A stretch of 64,000 bases of DNA from Laspinema palackyanum D2c (GCF_025370875.1 NZ_JAMXFD010000012.1:62001-126000), one strand, 5' to 3'; counted from the stretch's first letter, positions 27,627 to 38,396 are shown. Notes: generated by a model not told the origin, from the letters alone. Program-made: numbers and translations.

Positions 27627-28040
27627 CTACGGAGTGATATAATTTTCTGAGTAATGTTCTTTGGCCCGTTTAAGCCTTGCCTCAATTAGCTCAATATCCT
27701 GCTTAGGCGTTGCAATCCCTTTTTTTGACTTTTTCTGAAAAGCGTGTAGGACATAGACCACCCCAGCTAATTTTAAAGTGTAAACTGCTCGATAAGTGTC
27801 TCCGTCAAAATCTTCGACAACTTCAAGCACCCCAGCCCCCTTAAAGCCTTTGAGCGGTTTCGCAGACGGGTGCTTTTCACCACATTGAGCCAGATATAGC
27901 GCATAACCAACACCTTGCCGAACCTCCTCCGGGAACTCCTTTAAATCCTCACCAACACCTTGCCGAACCTCCTCCGGGAACTCCTTTAAATCCTCAAGAG
28001 AACTGCCAACCCACTCAACTGGTTTTAGTAATTCACTCAT
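27627..28040 (-). CDS. HigB-like toxin (phage Gp49-like, RelE/ParE fold) with internal duplication
   Basis: A 137-residue protein of the HigB/Gp49-like family: GYALYLAQCGEKHPSAKPLK, FDGDTYRAVYTLKLAGVVYV and LHAFQKKSKKGIATPKQDI are the family core. Relatives are about 110-125 residues; here a perfect 45-bp tandem duplication repeats the 15-residue unit EDLKEFPEEVRQGVG near residues 16-46. The duplication lies in the first helical region, upstream of the catalytic part, and keeps the frame. Whether the toxin remains active is unknown; lengthening of this helix could weaken activity or antitoxin binding. It is the first gene of the module, with the antitoxin directly downstream. Confidence 0.85.
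   Translation of the reverse strand: MSELLKPVEWVGSSLEDLKEFPEEVRQGVGEDLKEFPEEVRQGVGYALYLAQCGEKHPSAKPLKGFKGAGVLEVVEDFDGDTYRAVYTLKLAGVVYVLHAFQKKSKKGIATPKQDIELIEARLKRAKEHYSENYITP
27906..27995. repeat. Perfect 45-bp tandem duplication within the HigB-like gene
   Basis: Bases 27906-27950 and 27951-27995 are identical over all 45 positions, implying a very recent event or an assembly artefact. It adds exactly 15 codons. Confidence 0.95.
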
Positions 28041-28124
28041 GCCTCAATTATGCTACTTTTGGCATATCATGTCAATCCCTGAATCCTGCTAGACTGAACT
28101 TAAGAAACTAATGAAGCTAAGTTG

Positions 28125-28326
28125 ATGAAAATTAAAGCGATTATTCATCCAGCAGAAGAAGGGGGTTCCGCAGGCAGAAGTCCCAGCCCTTCCCGGCTGC
28201 ATTACCGAAGGCGGTACCGGGGAAGAGGTTACGCAGAATTTACAAGACGCAGTTGAGAGTGGGCTGAGTGTTGCGAATAATAGCCTAAAAAAACAGAGCC
28301 TACAGACGAAGCCGACTTGGGAATGA
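28125..28326 (+). pseudogene. Frameshifted HicB-like antitoxin remnant
   Basis: The ATG at 28125 opens MKIKAIIHPAEEGG, the usual HicB N-terminus. Beyond a +1 shift near 28165-28175 the next frame continues AEVPALPGCITEGGTGEEVT and QNLQDAVESGLSV to a TGA at 28324-28326. The two parts join as a HicB beta-sheet domain interrupted by a frameshift where relatives have a Phe/Tyr-Trp pair. No HicA toxin is seen beside it, so the module is degenerate. It is found by reading both frames; no single frame shows it. Confidence 0.75.
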
Positions 28327-28339
28327 TCGCCTCAGACTC

Positions 28340-28411
28340 AGAAACCGGGTTTCTCTGATAAGTTTCTGCCTCTTTCCCAAAATTTCACCAGAAACCCGGT
28401 TTCTCCGCATA
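28340..28411. repeat. Paired GAAACCCGGTTTCT palindromes
   Basis: AGAAACCGGGTTTCTCTG at 28340 and CAGAAACCCGGTTTCTCC at about 28389 are both self-complementary and inverted to each other across ~30 nt. Equivalent pairs occur at 27201-27265 and 29381-29449. Confidence 0.8.
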
Positions 28412-28566
28412 GTCTTTTTGCTCTTATTCTGGGATAACTTCAAAAGCATTTTGATTCAGATAGCGGTTACCGAACTCTCAGGGTACAGAGGCTTAAAGCA
28501 GTGAGGCAATCGGATAAAATTGGGATAAATTTAGTGATTTTGGTCTAAATTTTGCCGCTTTCCTCT

Positions 28567-28926
28567 TTATAATAAGCGTTCCACAATGTTAACCAATTGC
28601 TGGGGGTCAACAGGTTTGGTAATATAAGCATCAGCTCCCAAATCCATGCCCCAAGTCTTATCAATCTCGGTATTTTTCTGACTACAAAAGACCACAGGTA
28701 ACTTGGACGTCTTGCGATCGCCGCGTAACTCTCGGATCACCTCAAATCCATTCATCCGAGGCATCACCACATCCAGAATGACCAGATCCGGTGCCGTCTC
28801 CTGAATCCGGGCGATCGCCTCCTCCCCATTGGTTGCCACAACTACCTCCATCCCGGCTTTTTTCAAAATCCGGCCAATCATCTCCAGTTCGCTCGGCACA
28901 TCATCTACCACTAAGATTTTGCTCAT
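28567..28926 (-). CDS. Single-domain response regulator (CheY/PilH-like)
   Basis: A 119-residue stand-alone receiver: VVDDVPSE supplies the acidic pair, LVILDVVMPRMNGFEV the phospho-accepting Asp, FCSQ the switch Ser and ADAYITKPVDP the conserved Lys. There is no output domain, so it must act through protein contact, as CheY or PilH proteins do. It is monocistronic here, with about 640 bp to thiC on one side. The chemotaxis CheA encoded at 13395-16244 is a possible phosphodonor, but this link is inference; cyanobacteria carry many such receivers. Confidence 0.9.
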   Translation of the reverse strand: MSKILVVDDVPSELEMIGRILKKAGMEVVVATNGEEAIARIQETAPDLVILDVVMPRMNGFEVIRELRGDRKTSKLPVVFCSQKNTEIDKTWGMDLGADAYITKPVDPQQLVNIVERLL

Positions 28927-29113
28927 CTGACGGTTCCCTCGCTTAACAACATTCTTCTAATCTTATCTTAGCTTGCTCGTTAGAGATTTCCTCACCCTAT
29001 CCCCAACTTCAACCCCTCCATCTTTACCCCGGCAAGACAATCCAAATTAACAGATGCCAAACTTCAGAAAATTCCCCTCTAAACCATCAATTCCCCATAA
29101 CAACAAAAACCCC

Positions 29114-29221
29114 CTAAGTAGTTAGGCGAAAAGATTCCTCTATTCGCTTTGCCTAAAACCCTTGCACCGTAATGATTATGCCGCTCATCCAAGCAGGGAT
29201 TAATTACGCCTACCTACTTAG
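29114..29221. repeat. 108-bp element with 15-bp terminal inverted repeats
   Basis: CTAAGTAGTTAGGCG at 29114-29128 pairs with CGCCTACCTACTTAG at 29207-29221 with one mismatch. The size and structure are MITE-like. No coding potential inside. Confidence 0.6.
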
Positions 29222-29380
29222 CCCATTCTAAATCTTTGAGGAAAATTAGAAATCCCCCCAAAGAACCCACTCGCCTTCCCCTATTGTACCCACATCTGAG
29301 GCCCAACCTAAACATTCCAGATTCTGGAGTTGAACACCCTCAAACCCGAGAGGTTTGCGGAAGGTTTTAGAACCCGGGGA

Positions 29381-29449
29381 CAAAAAACCGGGTTTCTGGC
29401 CCTAATTGGCTACCCAGCAGGCAGAGAGTTCCTCCAGAAACCCGGTTGT
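29381..29449. repeat. Paired AAACCCGGTTT palindromes upstream of the thiC riboswitch
   Basis: AAAACCGGGTTTCTGG near 29385 and CCAGAAACCCGGTTG near 29433 are inverted to each other and form a long-loop hairpin. Same family as 28340-28411. The remaining part of 28927-29543 shows no gene. Confidence 0.75.
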
Positions 29450-29543
29450 CTTCCCCCTCTACAACTCGCCAGACCCCGGCGAATTGTAAAGATTTTTAAG
29501 CCAAATCACTCTTCCCTACAAACAGTGATAGAATCCGAAATTG

Positions 29544-31013
<1,470 letters not shown>

Positions 31014-31027
31014 GAGTAGAAGAGTAG

Positions 31028-31051
31028 GGTGGGCATTGCCCACCTTATTTT
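31028..31051 (+). terminator. Intrinsic terminator after thiC
   Basis: GGTGGGC-ATT-GCCCACC forms a perfect 7-bp GC-rich stem followed by TTATTTT. The hairpin is a member of the GTAGGGTGGGCATTGCCCACC repeat family also found at 8191-8291, here in a terminator position. Confidence 0.75.
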
Positions 31052-31084
31052 CTGACCTGATAAATTTATGACCGATTTTTCAGA

Positions 31085-32557
31085 TTACGTCACCCGAATG
31101 AGATTTTTGCAAAAATTCTGAATCTTGACCCTTGTTTCTTCTGTAAAATTGAGGTCTTTCCAGATGATTTGATTAATTTGTTCTACATATTGACGGGCGG
31201 CTTTGGGTGAGACTTGGTTGAGATAGGCTTCACGGGCGATCACACTCATTTGAGTTAGAGCAATCCGGCTAAATTTAGGAATCGGAATCCGCGCAACATA
31301 GCCCGAGGTAATCATATTCGACCGATTTAAAAGACTTCGCACGATAAAAGTCACGAGATGACTGTTCAAATAGGCTAACAGCCACCAGGTATCCGAGTCC
31401 GAGGTAATAATATTAGCATTGACTCCATAAGTGGAATTGGGGGGAAGATAGCAAGCAGAAAAGGTGACTCCCATTGAGGAACAAGTAATCCCGGGCTGAT
31501 ATAATAAAGATTTATTCCGAATGGTGAAATTGGGAATGGTTTCCGCTACCGATAAAAAGTCATCGACTAAGTAAGCATTCGGTTTCGTAAAAAAGCGACA
31601 GGACCCGGGATTTTTATAAAAGGGAATGGTAAATCCCGGGCGAGGATCTTTGGATAAATAGGTGCGATCGCTGCCTGTAGAAATCCCAGTTACACAAGAA
31701 AAAAGATTTCCCAGTCGTGGAGACTCGAACAAGTTTTGGATCTCATCGGGAATATCAATAATAAATTCTGAATTATCCGCTTCCCCCGCTAGGGTGATTT
31801 TTTCGAGGGGCAATTCTGTCCATTGTTTCTGAATTAATATCCGCTGAAAATCCCGTTGATTCAGGGTACGATTCGCCACCTTAACCGTCCCTTGATAATC
31901 AGTTCCTTTTTGCAATATCATGATACAAGTCCGGACATCTGCCCCTTGGTCTAAAAATAAATCATTAGAACAAAGCAGCAGGTAATGAACGGCACAGGTT
32001 TTTAAAATTTTATGGCGTAAGTTCTGATGCGCTTTAGCAGTTAAGAAGGAATCGAGGGTAATCAATCCGATTAAAGCCCCAGGTTTTGCACAATCGATTA
32101 AAGCCGCTATAAATAAAGCGTACATATTATGCACCCCGATGTCCCAAAAGAGACGAGATAAGCGGGTTTTGTTGTCTCGAATATAGGTGAGTTCATGACA
32201 ATTATAAGGAGGATTAGCCAGATAAAAGTCATAATCTAAATCTATCGGCGTATTGAAAATACTCAAAAGTTTCTTTTGCTGATAGTATTGCAAAAAATCG
32301 GTTTGAGTAAAATTAATGACAGCGGGTAAATCAAACGGTAAAATGTCCATTCCCTCCACGGAAATGCCCTGATTTAACAATGGAATTACCATTTCACCTT
32401 GACCGATACAAGGATCCAGTGCAGTGCGGCCCTGGGGGTTGAGTTTTATCAACACCTGGGCGATGAACTCAGCGACAAAATCTGGAGTGGAATAATACCC
32501 GGTTTCTCGCCGGTCAATTCCCGCCTTAGTTTCAATTTTTTTTAAATGTCGTCCCAT
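31085..32557 (-). CDS. Orphan N6-adenine DNA methyltransferase (TaqI-like, with target-recognition domain)
   Basis: A 490-residue gamma-type amino-methyltransferase. The SAM-binding motif appears as ALDPCIGQGEM (~residue 42) and the catalytic motif IV as FYLANPPYN (~132). After the catalytic domain (to ~residue 245) a C-terminal half with KNPGSCRFF and GYVARIPIPKF resembles the specificity domain of M.TaqI-like or type IIG enzymes. No nuclease domain is fused and no restriction gene is adjacent, so it appears to be a solitary methylase or the remaining half of a system. It is flanked by thiC (convergent) and an amine oxidase (divergent). The target sequence cannot be read from the gene. Confidence 0.85.
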   Translation of the reverse strand: MGRHLKKIETKAGIDRRETGYYSTPDFVAEFIAQVLIKLNPQGRTALDPCIGQGEMVIPLLNQGISVEGMDILPFDLPAVINFTQTDFLQYYQQKKLLSIFNTPIDLDYDFYLANPPYNCHELTYIRDNKTRLSRLFWDIGVHNMYALFIAALIDCAKPGALIGLITLDSFLTAKAHQNLRHKILKTCAVHYLLLCSNDLFLDQGADVRTCIMILQKGTDYQGTVKVANRTLNQRDFQRILIQKQWTELPLEKITLAGEADNSEFIIDIPDEIQNLFESPRLGNLFSCVTGISTGSDRTYLSKDPRPGFTIPFYKNPGSCRFFTKPNAYLVDDFLSVAETIPNFTIRNKSLLYQPGITCSSMGVTFSACYLPPNSTYGVNANIITSDSDTWWLLAYLNSHLVTFIVRSLLNRSNMITSGYVARIPIPKFSRIALTQMSVIAREAYLNQVSPKAARQYVEQINQIIWKDLNFTEETRVKIQNFCKNLIRVT

Positions 32558-32625
32558 ACTTATTGTAATAAATTTAGACCCAATCTATAATAAAATGACC
32601 AATCCATTTCTGGGTTATCGCTTAA

Positions 32626-34023
32626 TTGCCTATGTCCTCTATCCCTCTTGTCAAAGGGCTTTTTAACCGCCGTCGGTTCCTTCAGTTGAGTTTATTTGCT
32701 AGTACATGGGGTTTGAGTTTAGCTTGTTCTGAAAACCGGGCTCAATCTTCACCGCCCAAAGTGTTAGTAATTGGGGCGGGAATTGCGGGTTTAGCCGCAG
32801 CGCGAGAACTTCAGGGACAGGGGTTTCAAGTGACGGTTTTGGAAGGACGCGATCGCATTGGCGGCAGAATTCACACCAGTCGCACTCTGGGGTTTCCGGT
32901 GGATTTGGGCGCATCCTGGATTCATGGGATTACGGACAACCCCATCGCGACTCTAGCGCGCGGGTGGGAAATTCCCATCTTACCCACAGATTTTGACAAT
33001 ATTATACTATACAACAACCAAGGAAATCCAATTAGCGATCGCGATTTTGAGGTGGGTTATGGAGTCTACGAACAAATTCGCGATCGCGCTGCATCCATAG
33101 CAGAAAACTCCGAACAGGACCTTTCCATTGCTTCCGCATTACAACAAGTTTTAGCCGCCCAAATCCTAACCCCTCAACAAGCTCAACTGGTTGAATGGGG
33201 GTTCAATTCTGAATTTGTGACGGAATTCGGGGCGGATTTAGAGAGTCTCTCCAGTTGGTATGCCGATGAGGGTTCAGAATTGGACGGAGGGGATTATCTC
33301 TTTCCCCAAGGATATGACCAAATTATCACGGGATTAGCGAATAATCAGGAGATTCAGTTGCAACAAAAGGTTACTGAAATCCGTTACAGCAGTTCCGGTG
33401 TCTCTGTCACGACGGAACGGGAAAGTTTTACGGCAGATGCGGCGATCATGACGTTACCCCTGGGGGTTTTTAAATCTGAAGCTATCAAATTTTTCCCAGA
33501 ATTACCGGACAACAAACAAGCGGCTATCAATCGCTTGAGTATGGGAGTTTTAAATAAAGTTGTCTTAAAATTTCCTGAACAATTTTGGCCTCAAGACTCT
33601 CAGATATTGGGCTATCTTCAGGAGAAGGGTCCCGATTTTTCGGAATTTTTAAATTGGCAATTTTATAGTCAACAACCGGCATTAATCGCTTTGATGGGGG
33701 GTAATTTTGCGCGGGAGATTGAACAACTTTCTGAGGGAGAAATTCGCTCACGAGTGATGGGGGTGTTGCGACGGAGTTATGGCGATCGCGTTCCCGAACC
33801 CGAAAGCATGATGGTGACGCGATGGAGTCAGGATCCGTTTGCCTTGGGGTCCTATTCTCATATTGCCGTCGGGGGAGACAGTGGCGATCGCGATATCTTG
33901 GCTGAACCCATCGGCGATCGGCTCTTCTTCGCGGGAGAAGCCACCTCTCGGGACTATCCCGCCACCGTACATGGCGCTTACCTCTCCGGCATTCGGGAAG
34001 CGAAACGATTGATTAACCGCTAA
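32626..34023 (+). CDS. FAD-dependent amine oxidase with Tat/lipobox signal
   Basis: A 465-residue flavin amine oxidase. The N-terminus carries a twin-Arg-like motif [11 protein letters not shown], a hydrophobic stretch and a lipobox-like LACS, suggesting Tat export as a folded, possibly lipid-anchored enzyme. The dinucleotide fold is [19 protein letters not shown], followed by [11 protein letters not shown] and the C-terminal FAD contact [20 protein letters not shown]. The family oxidises polyamines or other amines, or acts as a monoamine oxidase; the substrate is not evident. It starts 68 bp from the divergent methyltransferase gene and is monocistronic. Confidence 0.9.
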   Translation: MPMSSIPLVKGLFNRRRFLQLSLFASTWGLSLACSENRAQSSPPKVLVIGAGIAGLAAARELQGQGFQVTVLEGRDRIGGRIHTSRTLGFPVDLGASWIHGITDNPIATLARGWEIPILPTDFDNIILYNNQGNPISDRDFEVGYGVYEQIRDRAASIAENSEQDLSIASALQQVLAAQILTPQQAQLVEWGFNSEFVTEFGADLESLSSWYADEGSELDGGDYLFPQGYDQIITGLANNQEIQLQQKVTEIRYSSSGVSVTTERESFTADAAIMTLPLGVFKSEAIKFFPELPDNKQAAINRLSMGVLNKVVLKFPEQFWPQDSQILGYLQEKGPDFSEFLNWQFYSQQPALIALMGGNFAREIEQLSEGEIRSRVMGVLRRSYGDRVPEPESMMVTRWSQDPFALGSYSHIAVGGDSGDRDILAEPIGDRLFFAGEATSRDYPATVHGAYLSGIREAKRLINR

Positions 34024-34132
34024 AAACCCCTTTCATACTTCTCAATTCTCACCGTGATCGAGTAAGATCTAAAAAATACCGACTGCTAAAATAGTCAAGC
34101 GGTTACTGAGTCAAGCGCGAAAAACAGCAAAA

Positions 34133-35833
34133 ATGTCAACCCCCCATCGGCATAATAAAAATCGGCGAAGAGAGAGAAATAAAACTGGGTTCAACCTTCT
34201 CAAGCAAATCATAAAGTGGAGCGTCGCTTCCCTTCCCGTAAAATTTTTTATCCGGAAGTTTCAGCGGTTTTTTGGCCCGCATTCCATGCAATCGGCAGCG
34301 TTACCCCCTAATGAAGAAGAACGCTTACAAGCTCTCTACCGCTATAGCATTTTAGACAGTGAGGTTGAAGACTCATTCGATGATTTAACCGCCCTAGCTG
34401 CTTCAATTTGCGGAACTCCCATTGCCTTAGTCAGTCTGATTGATTCCAATCGTCAATGGTTTAAATCTAAAGTTGGTTTAAACGCCTCCGAAACTCCCAG
34501 AAATATCTCGTTTTGCGCTCATGCAATTCTGAACCCCAATGATATTCTCGTTGTTCCGAATGCGTTAGAAGATGAGCGGTTTGTGGGTAATCCCCTCGTT
34601 ACTTCTAATCCCAATATCCGGTTTTATGCGGGAACGCCGGTTGTCACCCCCGATGGATTTCCTCTGGGAACCCTTTGTGTGATTGATACCATCCCGCGCC
34701 ATCTTACTTCCGAACAATTGGAAGGACTGCGGTTGTTAGGACGACAGGCGATCGCCCAAATGGAATTACGACTCCAAGTTAAACGATTAGAACGTCAAAT
34801 TGCTCGACAAAAAGATGCTACAGCCAAACTCCGTGCGACCGATTCCCAAATTGTCGATTCGTTAGAAAACATGACCGATGCTTTTTTCGCTGTTGATCGC
34901 CAATGGCGGTTTAGTTATGCGAATCAAAAAGTTGGAGAAATTTTACAACGAGACCCCAATAATCTGCTGGGAAAAATTATCTGGGAAGAATTGCCTGAAA
35001 CCGTGGGTTCTACATTTGAACGAGAGTATCGAAAATCTGCCTCGGAACAAGTCAGCGTCACCTTTGAAGACTGTTCTCCCATCACCAATCGCTGCTTTGA
35101 AGTGCGGGTCTTTCCATCCTACGAGGGACTCTCTGTATTTTTTCATGACATTACCCAACGAAAAAAAACTGAAGAGGCACTCTGCCGGGAACAAGAAAAA
35201 GTCCAAGAATTACTCTTAAATATTTTACCACCAACCATCGCCCAACAGCTTCAAAAACAACCGGGTCTGATTGCGGAGAAATTTGAGGCGGTCACTATTT
35301 TATTTGCGGATTTAGTGAAGTTTACGGAACTCTCCACCCAGGTTTCCCCCCAGGAACTTGTGACTCTTCTCAATACCATTGTTTCCACTTTTGATCGCCT
35401 CACGGAAAAACATGGATTAGAGAAAATTAAAACCATTGGGGATGCCTACCTCGTAGTCGGTGGCGTTCCCCTCTCTCGACCGGATCATGCCGAAGCGATC
35501 GCAGAAATGGCCTTGGATATGCAAGAGGCGATCGGCCAGTTCAACACCGAATATCTCACAAATTTAAGTCTACGAATTGGCATCAACACCGGACCCGTGG
35601 TCGCCGGTGTCATTGGCATCAAAAAATTCACCTACGACCTCTGGGGAGATGCTGTAAACACCGCCTCTCGCATGGAATCCCACGGAATCACGGGAAAAAT
35701 TCAGATTTCCGAAACCACCTATCATTTATTACAAGATAAGTATAAAATTGAGGAACGCGGTCTGATCGAAATTAAAGGCAAAGGAGAAATGAAAACCTAT
35801 TTTCTCACAGGTCGAAATCGGTCTGCTCTTTAA
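34133..35833 (+). CDS. GAF-PAS class III nucleotide (adenylate) cyclase
   Basis: A 566-residue cyclase. After a basic N-terminus, residues ~60-210 are a GAF domain (NEEERLQALYRYSILDSEVE is the usual lead-in), ~240-350 a PAS domain, and ~375-560 a class III catalytic domain. Metal-binding Asp residues are in TILFADLVKFTELS and KIKTIGDAYLVVGG; Lys in EKIKTIG and Asp in YDLWGDAVNTASRM fit adenine specificity. It should make cAMP in response to signals sensed by the GAF/PAS part. The 3' end overlaps the convergent tsaE gene by 29 bp. No transmembrane segment is obvious, so the protein is probably cytosolic. Confidence 0.9.
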   Translation: MSTPHRHNKNRRRERNKTGFNLLKQIIKWSVASLPVKFFIRKFQRFFGPHSMQSAALPPNEEERLQALYRYSILDSEVEDSFDDLTALAASICGTPIALVSLIDSNRQWFKSKVGLNASETPRNISFCAHAILNPNDILVVPNALEDERFVGNPLVTSNPNIRFYAGTPVVTPDGFPLGTLCVIDTIPRHLTSEQLEGLRLLGRQAIAQMELRLQVKRLERQIARQKDATAKLRATDSQIVDSLENMTDAFFAVDRQWRFSYANQKVGEILQRDPNNLLGKIIWEELPETVGSTFEREYRKSASEQVSVTFEDCSPITNRCFEVRVFPSYEGLSVFFHDITQRKKTEEALCREQEKVQELLLNILPPTIAQQLQKQPGLIAEKFEAVTILFADLVKFTELSTQVSPQELVTLLNTIVSTFDRLTEKHGLEKIKTIGDAYLVVGGVPLSRPDHAEAIAEMALDMQEAIGQFNTEYLTNLSLRIGINTGPVVAGVIGIKKFTYDLWGDAVNTASRMESHGITGKIQISETTYHLLQDKYKIEERGLIEIKGKGEMKTYFLTGRNRSAL

Positions 35834-36335
35834 ATGTTCCTGCATCAGGTTCGCGATCGCCTCCGATCGCCAAGGGCATCAGGGCATCCAAATTAAAGTC
35901 CCCAACGGGGATTAATTCTACTTGACGACCCTCTTCCTGATGAGTCAGGACCAGGCGTAAATAATCATCAGGCTTGTAGGGTAAGCGTTCCGCCCATTCG
36001 ATCGCCACCAGACCCGGTTCCGTCTCCGTCCCTTCCCAGTAACTCTCCAGATTTAGTCCTGAGACTTCAGTGGGGTCCAAGCGGTAGAGGTCCAAATGAT
36101 ACAGGGGGATGCGGCCTTCCAGATATTCCACAATTAAGGTAAAGGTGGGACTGACAATGGATTCAGCGATCGCCAAACCCGACCCAATCCCTTGCACCAG
36201 GGTGGTTTTACCCGCGCCTAAATCTCCTTCGAGTAAAATTGTGGTCCCTGGAAGGCAGCGTTGTCCGAGGATGAAGCCTAGAGATTTCGTCGCATCTGCA
36301 TCGGGCAACAGGAACTTAAGGATGGATTGACTCAT
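35805..36335 (-). CDS. tsaE: tRNA threonylcarbamoyladenosine biosynthesis ATPase TsaE
   Basis: A 176-residue P-loop protein, slightly longer than the usual ~150-160 residues because of an acidic C-terminal tail that overlaps the cyclase gene. The Walker A motif is LEGDLGAGKTTLVQGIG; SPTFTLIVEY, LYHLDLYRL and VAIEWAERLP are the other TsaE signatures. It works with TsaB and TsaD to make t6A37 in ANN-decoding tRNAs, and is essential in most bacteria. The start ATG lies at 36333-36335 without a strong ribosome-binding site. Confidence 0.95.
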   Translation of the reverse strand: MSQSILKFLLPDADATKSLGFILGQRCLPGTTILLEGDLGAGKTTLVQGIGSGLAIAESIVSPTFTLIVEYLEGRIPLYHLDLYRLDPTEVSGLNLESYWEGTETEPGLVAIEWAERLPYKPDDYLRLVLTHQEEGRQVELIPVGDFNLDALMPLAIGGDREPDAGTFKEQTDFDL

Positions 36336-36431
36336 AGATGAAAGAATAAGCGAAGACCAGAACTGGGGAATCCGAGAGAAAAGTCTTAAAAATTATAACA
36401 GAATGACCGATAAAAAGACGATTAATTGGAC

Positions 36432-36481
36432 TCCCTATTGAGCCGTTAACTCTTGAGTAGTTTAGCGGTTAAATAGGGGGA
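36432..36481 (-). terminator. Possible terminator hairpin of the yvcK-like gene
   Basis: CCCTATTGAGCCGTTAAC pairs imperfectly with TTAGCGGTTAAATAGGG around a 10-nt loop. On the minus strand a CTTTTTATC tract follows about 15 nt later. Function is uncertain. Confidence 0.4.
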
Positions 36482-36588
36482 TTTGGTCCAGTTCAGTGCT
36501 GTGGGAAAAGGTTAGTAATTTATAAATCTGAACCTGAGAAACGATGTAAGCGAAAGGTGTGTGAGGAGACCGAAACGGTGAAAGCGCA

Positions 36589-37986
36589 CTAGCGGGCGGC
36601 CGAGAGGATACCGGCAGTGCTTTTAATATGAACGTGAGCATACCAGCGGATCAACACCTGGGCCAAGAGTTGGTGATCATGACGGACATAACCCGTTTCC
36701 CGGTCCTCCTGCATCACATTAGCGAACACCACACTGCGGCCAAGTTCAGTAATCGTGGGGCGATCGACATATACGGGATGAGAGTTATCTTGGGAATAGC
36801 GAATCAAAGATTGAGCCGAAGGCATTTGCTGTTGTACCAATACGGAACTAAACAGCTTTAATCCACAAGCGCGATCGATAGCTTTAATATGATCGGCAAC
36901 AGTGTAGCCATCGGTTTCGCCCGGTTGGGTCATGATATTGCAAACATAAATTTTAGGAACATTGCGCTTGGCAATTTCTTCGGCAATTTCCGGCACTAAT
37001 AGATTAGGAATTACGCTGGTATAGAGACTTCCCGGGCCCAAAATAATGAAATCAGCCTCACGAATCGCCTGAATGGCTTTAGGTAGCGGGGGTGGATTAG
37101 CTGGAGTGCAGCCAATTTTGACAATTTTGCCATTGGCTTCCGTAATACTGGATTCTCCCTCAATGCGACGACCATCAGCCAACTCCGCCCAGAGATTGAC
37201 ATCACAGAGGGTAGAGGGGAGGACTTGACCCCGGACCGCCAGAACCTTAGAACTCGTGGCGATCGCCCGTTCCAAATCTCCACTAATATCACTCATCGCC
37301 GTCAGAAACAGATTCCCAAAACTATGGCCCGTCAGCCCATTTCCGGCCTTAAAACGGTATTGAAACAGTTCCGTTAATAACTTTTCCTCATCAGCGAGGG
37401 CCGCTAAACAGTTGCGAATATCTCCCGGAGGCAGCACCCCATTTTCTCGGCGCAGCCGTCCCGAGGACCCACCATCATCGGCTACAGTGACGATCGCCGT
37501 AATGTTAGCACTATAAGTCTTGAGTCCCCGGAGTAGGGTAGAAAGACCCGTGCCACCTCCAACCACCACAATTTTCGCGCCCCGATTTAACTTACGGTGA
37601 TGCAGCAAGACATCAATCAACTCATCCTCGGCACCGGGTCTTAACACTTCCGTAATCGAGCCTACAGTGCGGGTTTGGCCCCAGAGAATAAAGAAAATCC
37701 CAAACAGGAGGACAAAGGGACCGCTGATATAGCTGGGAATCACCGTTGCCAGTTGGGTCAGTGTTTTTTCAATCAACTGAATCGCGAAAAAAATCGGAGT
37801 CAGTTTAACCCAGATTGCCAAACCCAGCAGGGTTAATAAGACCCCAACCGCACTTAAGAGCAGCCAGCGTTTGACGAATAATCCAGGGGCTAACCATTTA
37901 AACCAATGGTTAAATCGCATCCCTCGCCGGAACAGGGGGTCCGGCTTGAGGGCATGGAAAGCTTGTTTGAGTAAACCAATTGACAT
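36589..37986 (-). CDS. YvcK/CofD-like (UPF0052) gluconeogenesis factor, membrane-anchored
   Basis: A 465-residue protein. Residues ~45-115 contain two hydrophobic segments, then the Rossmann-like YvcK/CofD domain starts at [20 protein letters not shown] and continues with [16 protein letters not shown] and [10 protein letters not shown]. Relatives bind UDP-sugars and influence cell-wall synthesis and central carbon metabolism; no catalytic activity is established. The N-terminal membrane anchor is common in cyanobacterial members and distinguishes it from the ~320-residue Bacillus YvcK. The gene is monocistronic and divergent from the lipid-transport ATPase gene. Confidence 0.9.
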   Translation of the reverse strand: MSIGLLKQAFHALKPDPLFRRGMRFNHWFKWLAPGLFVKRWLLLSAVGVLLTLLGLAIWVKLTPIFFAIQLIEKTLTQLATVIPSYISGPFVLLFGIFFILWGQTRTVGSITEVLRPGAEDELIDVLLHHRKLNRGAKIVVVGGGTGLSTLLRGLKTYSANITAIVTVADDGGSSGRLRRENGVLPPGDIRNCLAALADEEKLLTELFQYRFKAGNGLTGHSFGNLFLTAMSDISGDLERAIATSSKVLAVRGQVLPSTLCDVNLWAELADGRRIEGESSITEANGKIVKIGCTPANPPPLPKAIQAIREADFIILGPGSLYTSVIPNLLVPEIAEEIAKRNVPKIYVCNIMTQPGETDGYTVADHIKAIDRACGLKLFSSVLVQQQMPSAQSLIRYSQDNSHPVYVDRPTITELGRSVVFANVMQEDRETGYVRHDHQLLAQVLIRWYAHVHIKSTAGILSAAR

Positions 37987-38396
37987 GATTAATTTTAGGA
38001 GAGGGGATTAAAAGAGGAGAGAGTCGAAAGTTACACCTTTTTGGTTTTGATTCTAATTGCAAAAGGTCTGTTCCGAACTCAACCGGACAATAGCCTGTCA
38101 CAGATCAGAGGTCACCTCCTTCTGCTAGATAGGGGAATATGCTTACCAGGATATCGGGATTGTTCCCGAATGGCGAGAGAGCCCGGCCAGAATCGCCCCC
38201 GTAGAGAGGAGGGAGTCCGGATTAGAATCGATCAGGGTGAGGCTGTGTCGCGCAACAATCCTCCAGGTTGAGTTGAAGCGAGAGCTTTCAATCCCTAGGG
38301 AGAGAAGCAAAGATGGACTTCCCACCAGCCCGGTGGCTGGACTACTATACTTAACCTTTAGTGACCAGTCCGCAGAGCGTTACCGCAGTTGAGCCG
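37987..38396. other. Divergent intergenic region with unexplained GC-rich conserved-looking stretch
   Basis: No protein gene. It should hold promoters for both the yvcK-like gene and the Mla-type ATPase gene. A perfect 6-bp hairpin CCAGCC-CGGT-GGCTGG lies at 38325-38340, just before a TATACT hexamer. The stretch 38160-38300 is purine-rich with GGAGGGAGTCCGG and could be a structured RNA, but I could not match it to RNase P RNA or 6S RNA. Confidence 0.4.

Noticed and set aside
38160-38300. RNase P RNA or 6S RNA
   Set aside because: Only a short GGAGGGAGTCCGG resemblance; the conserved core helices of RNase P RNA could not be located.
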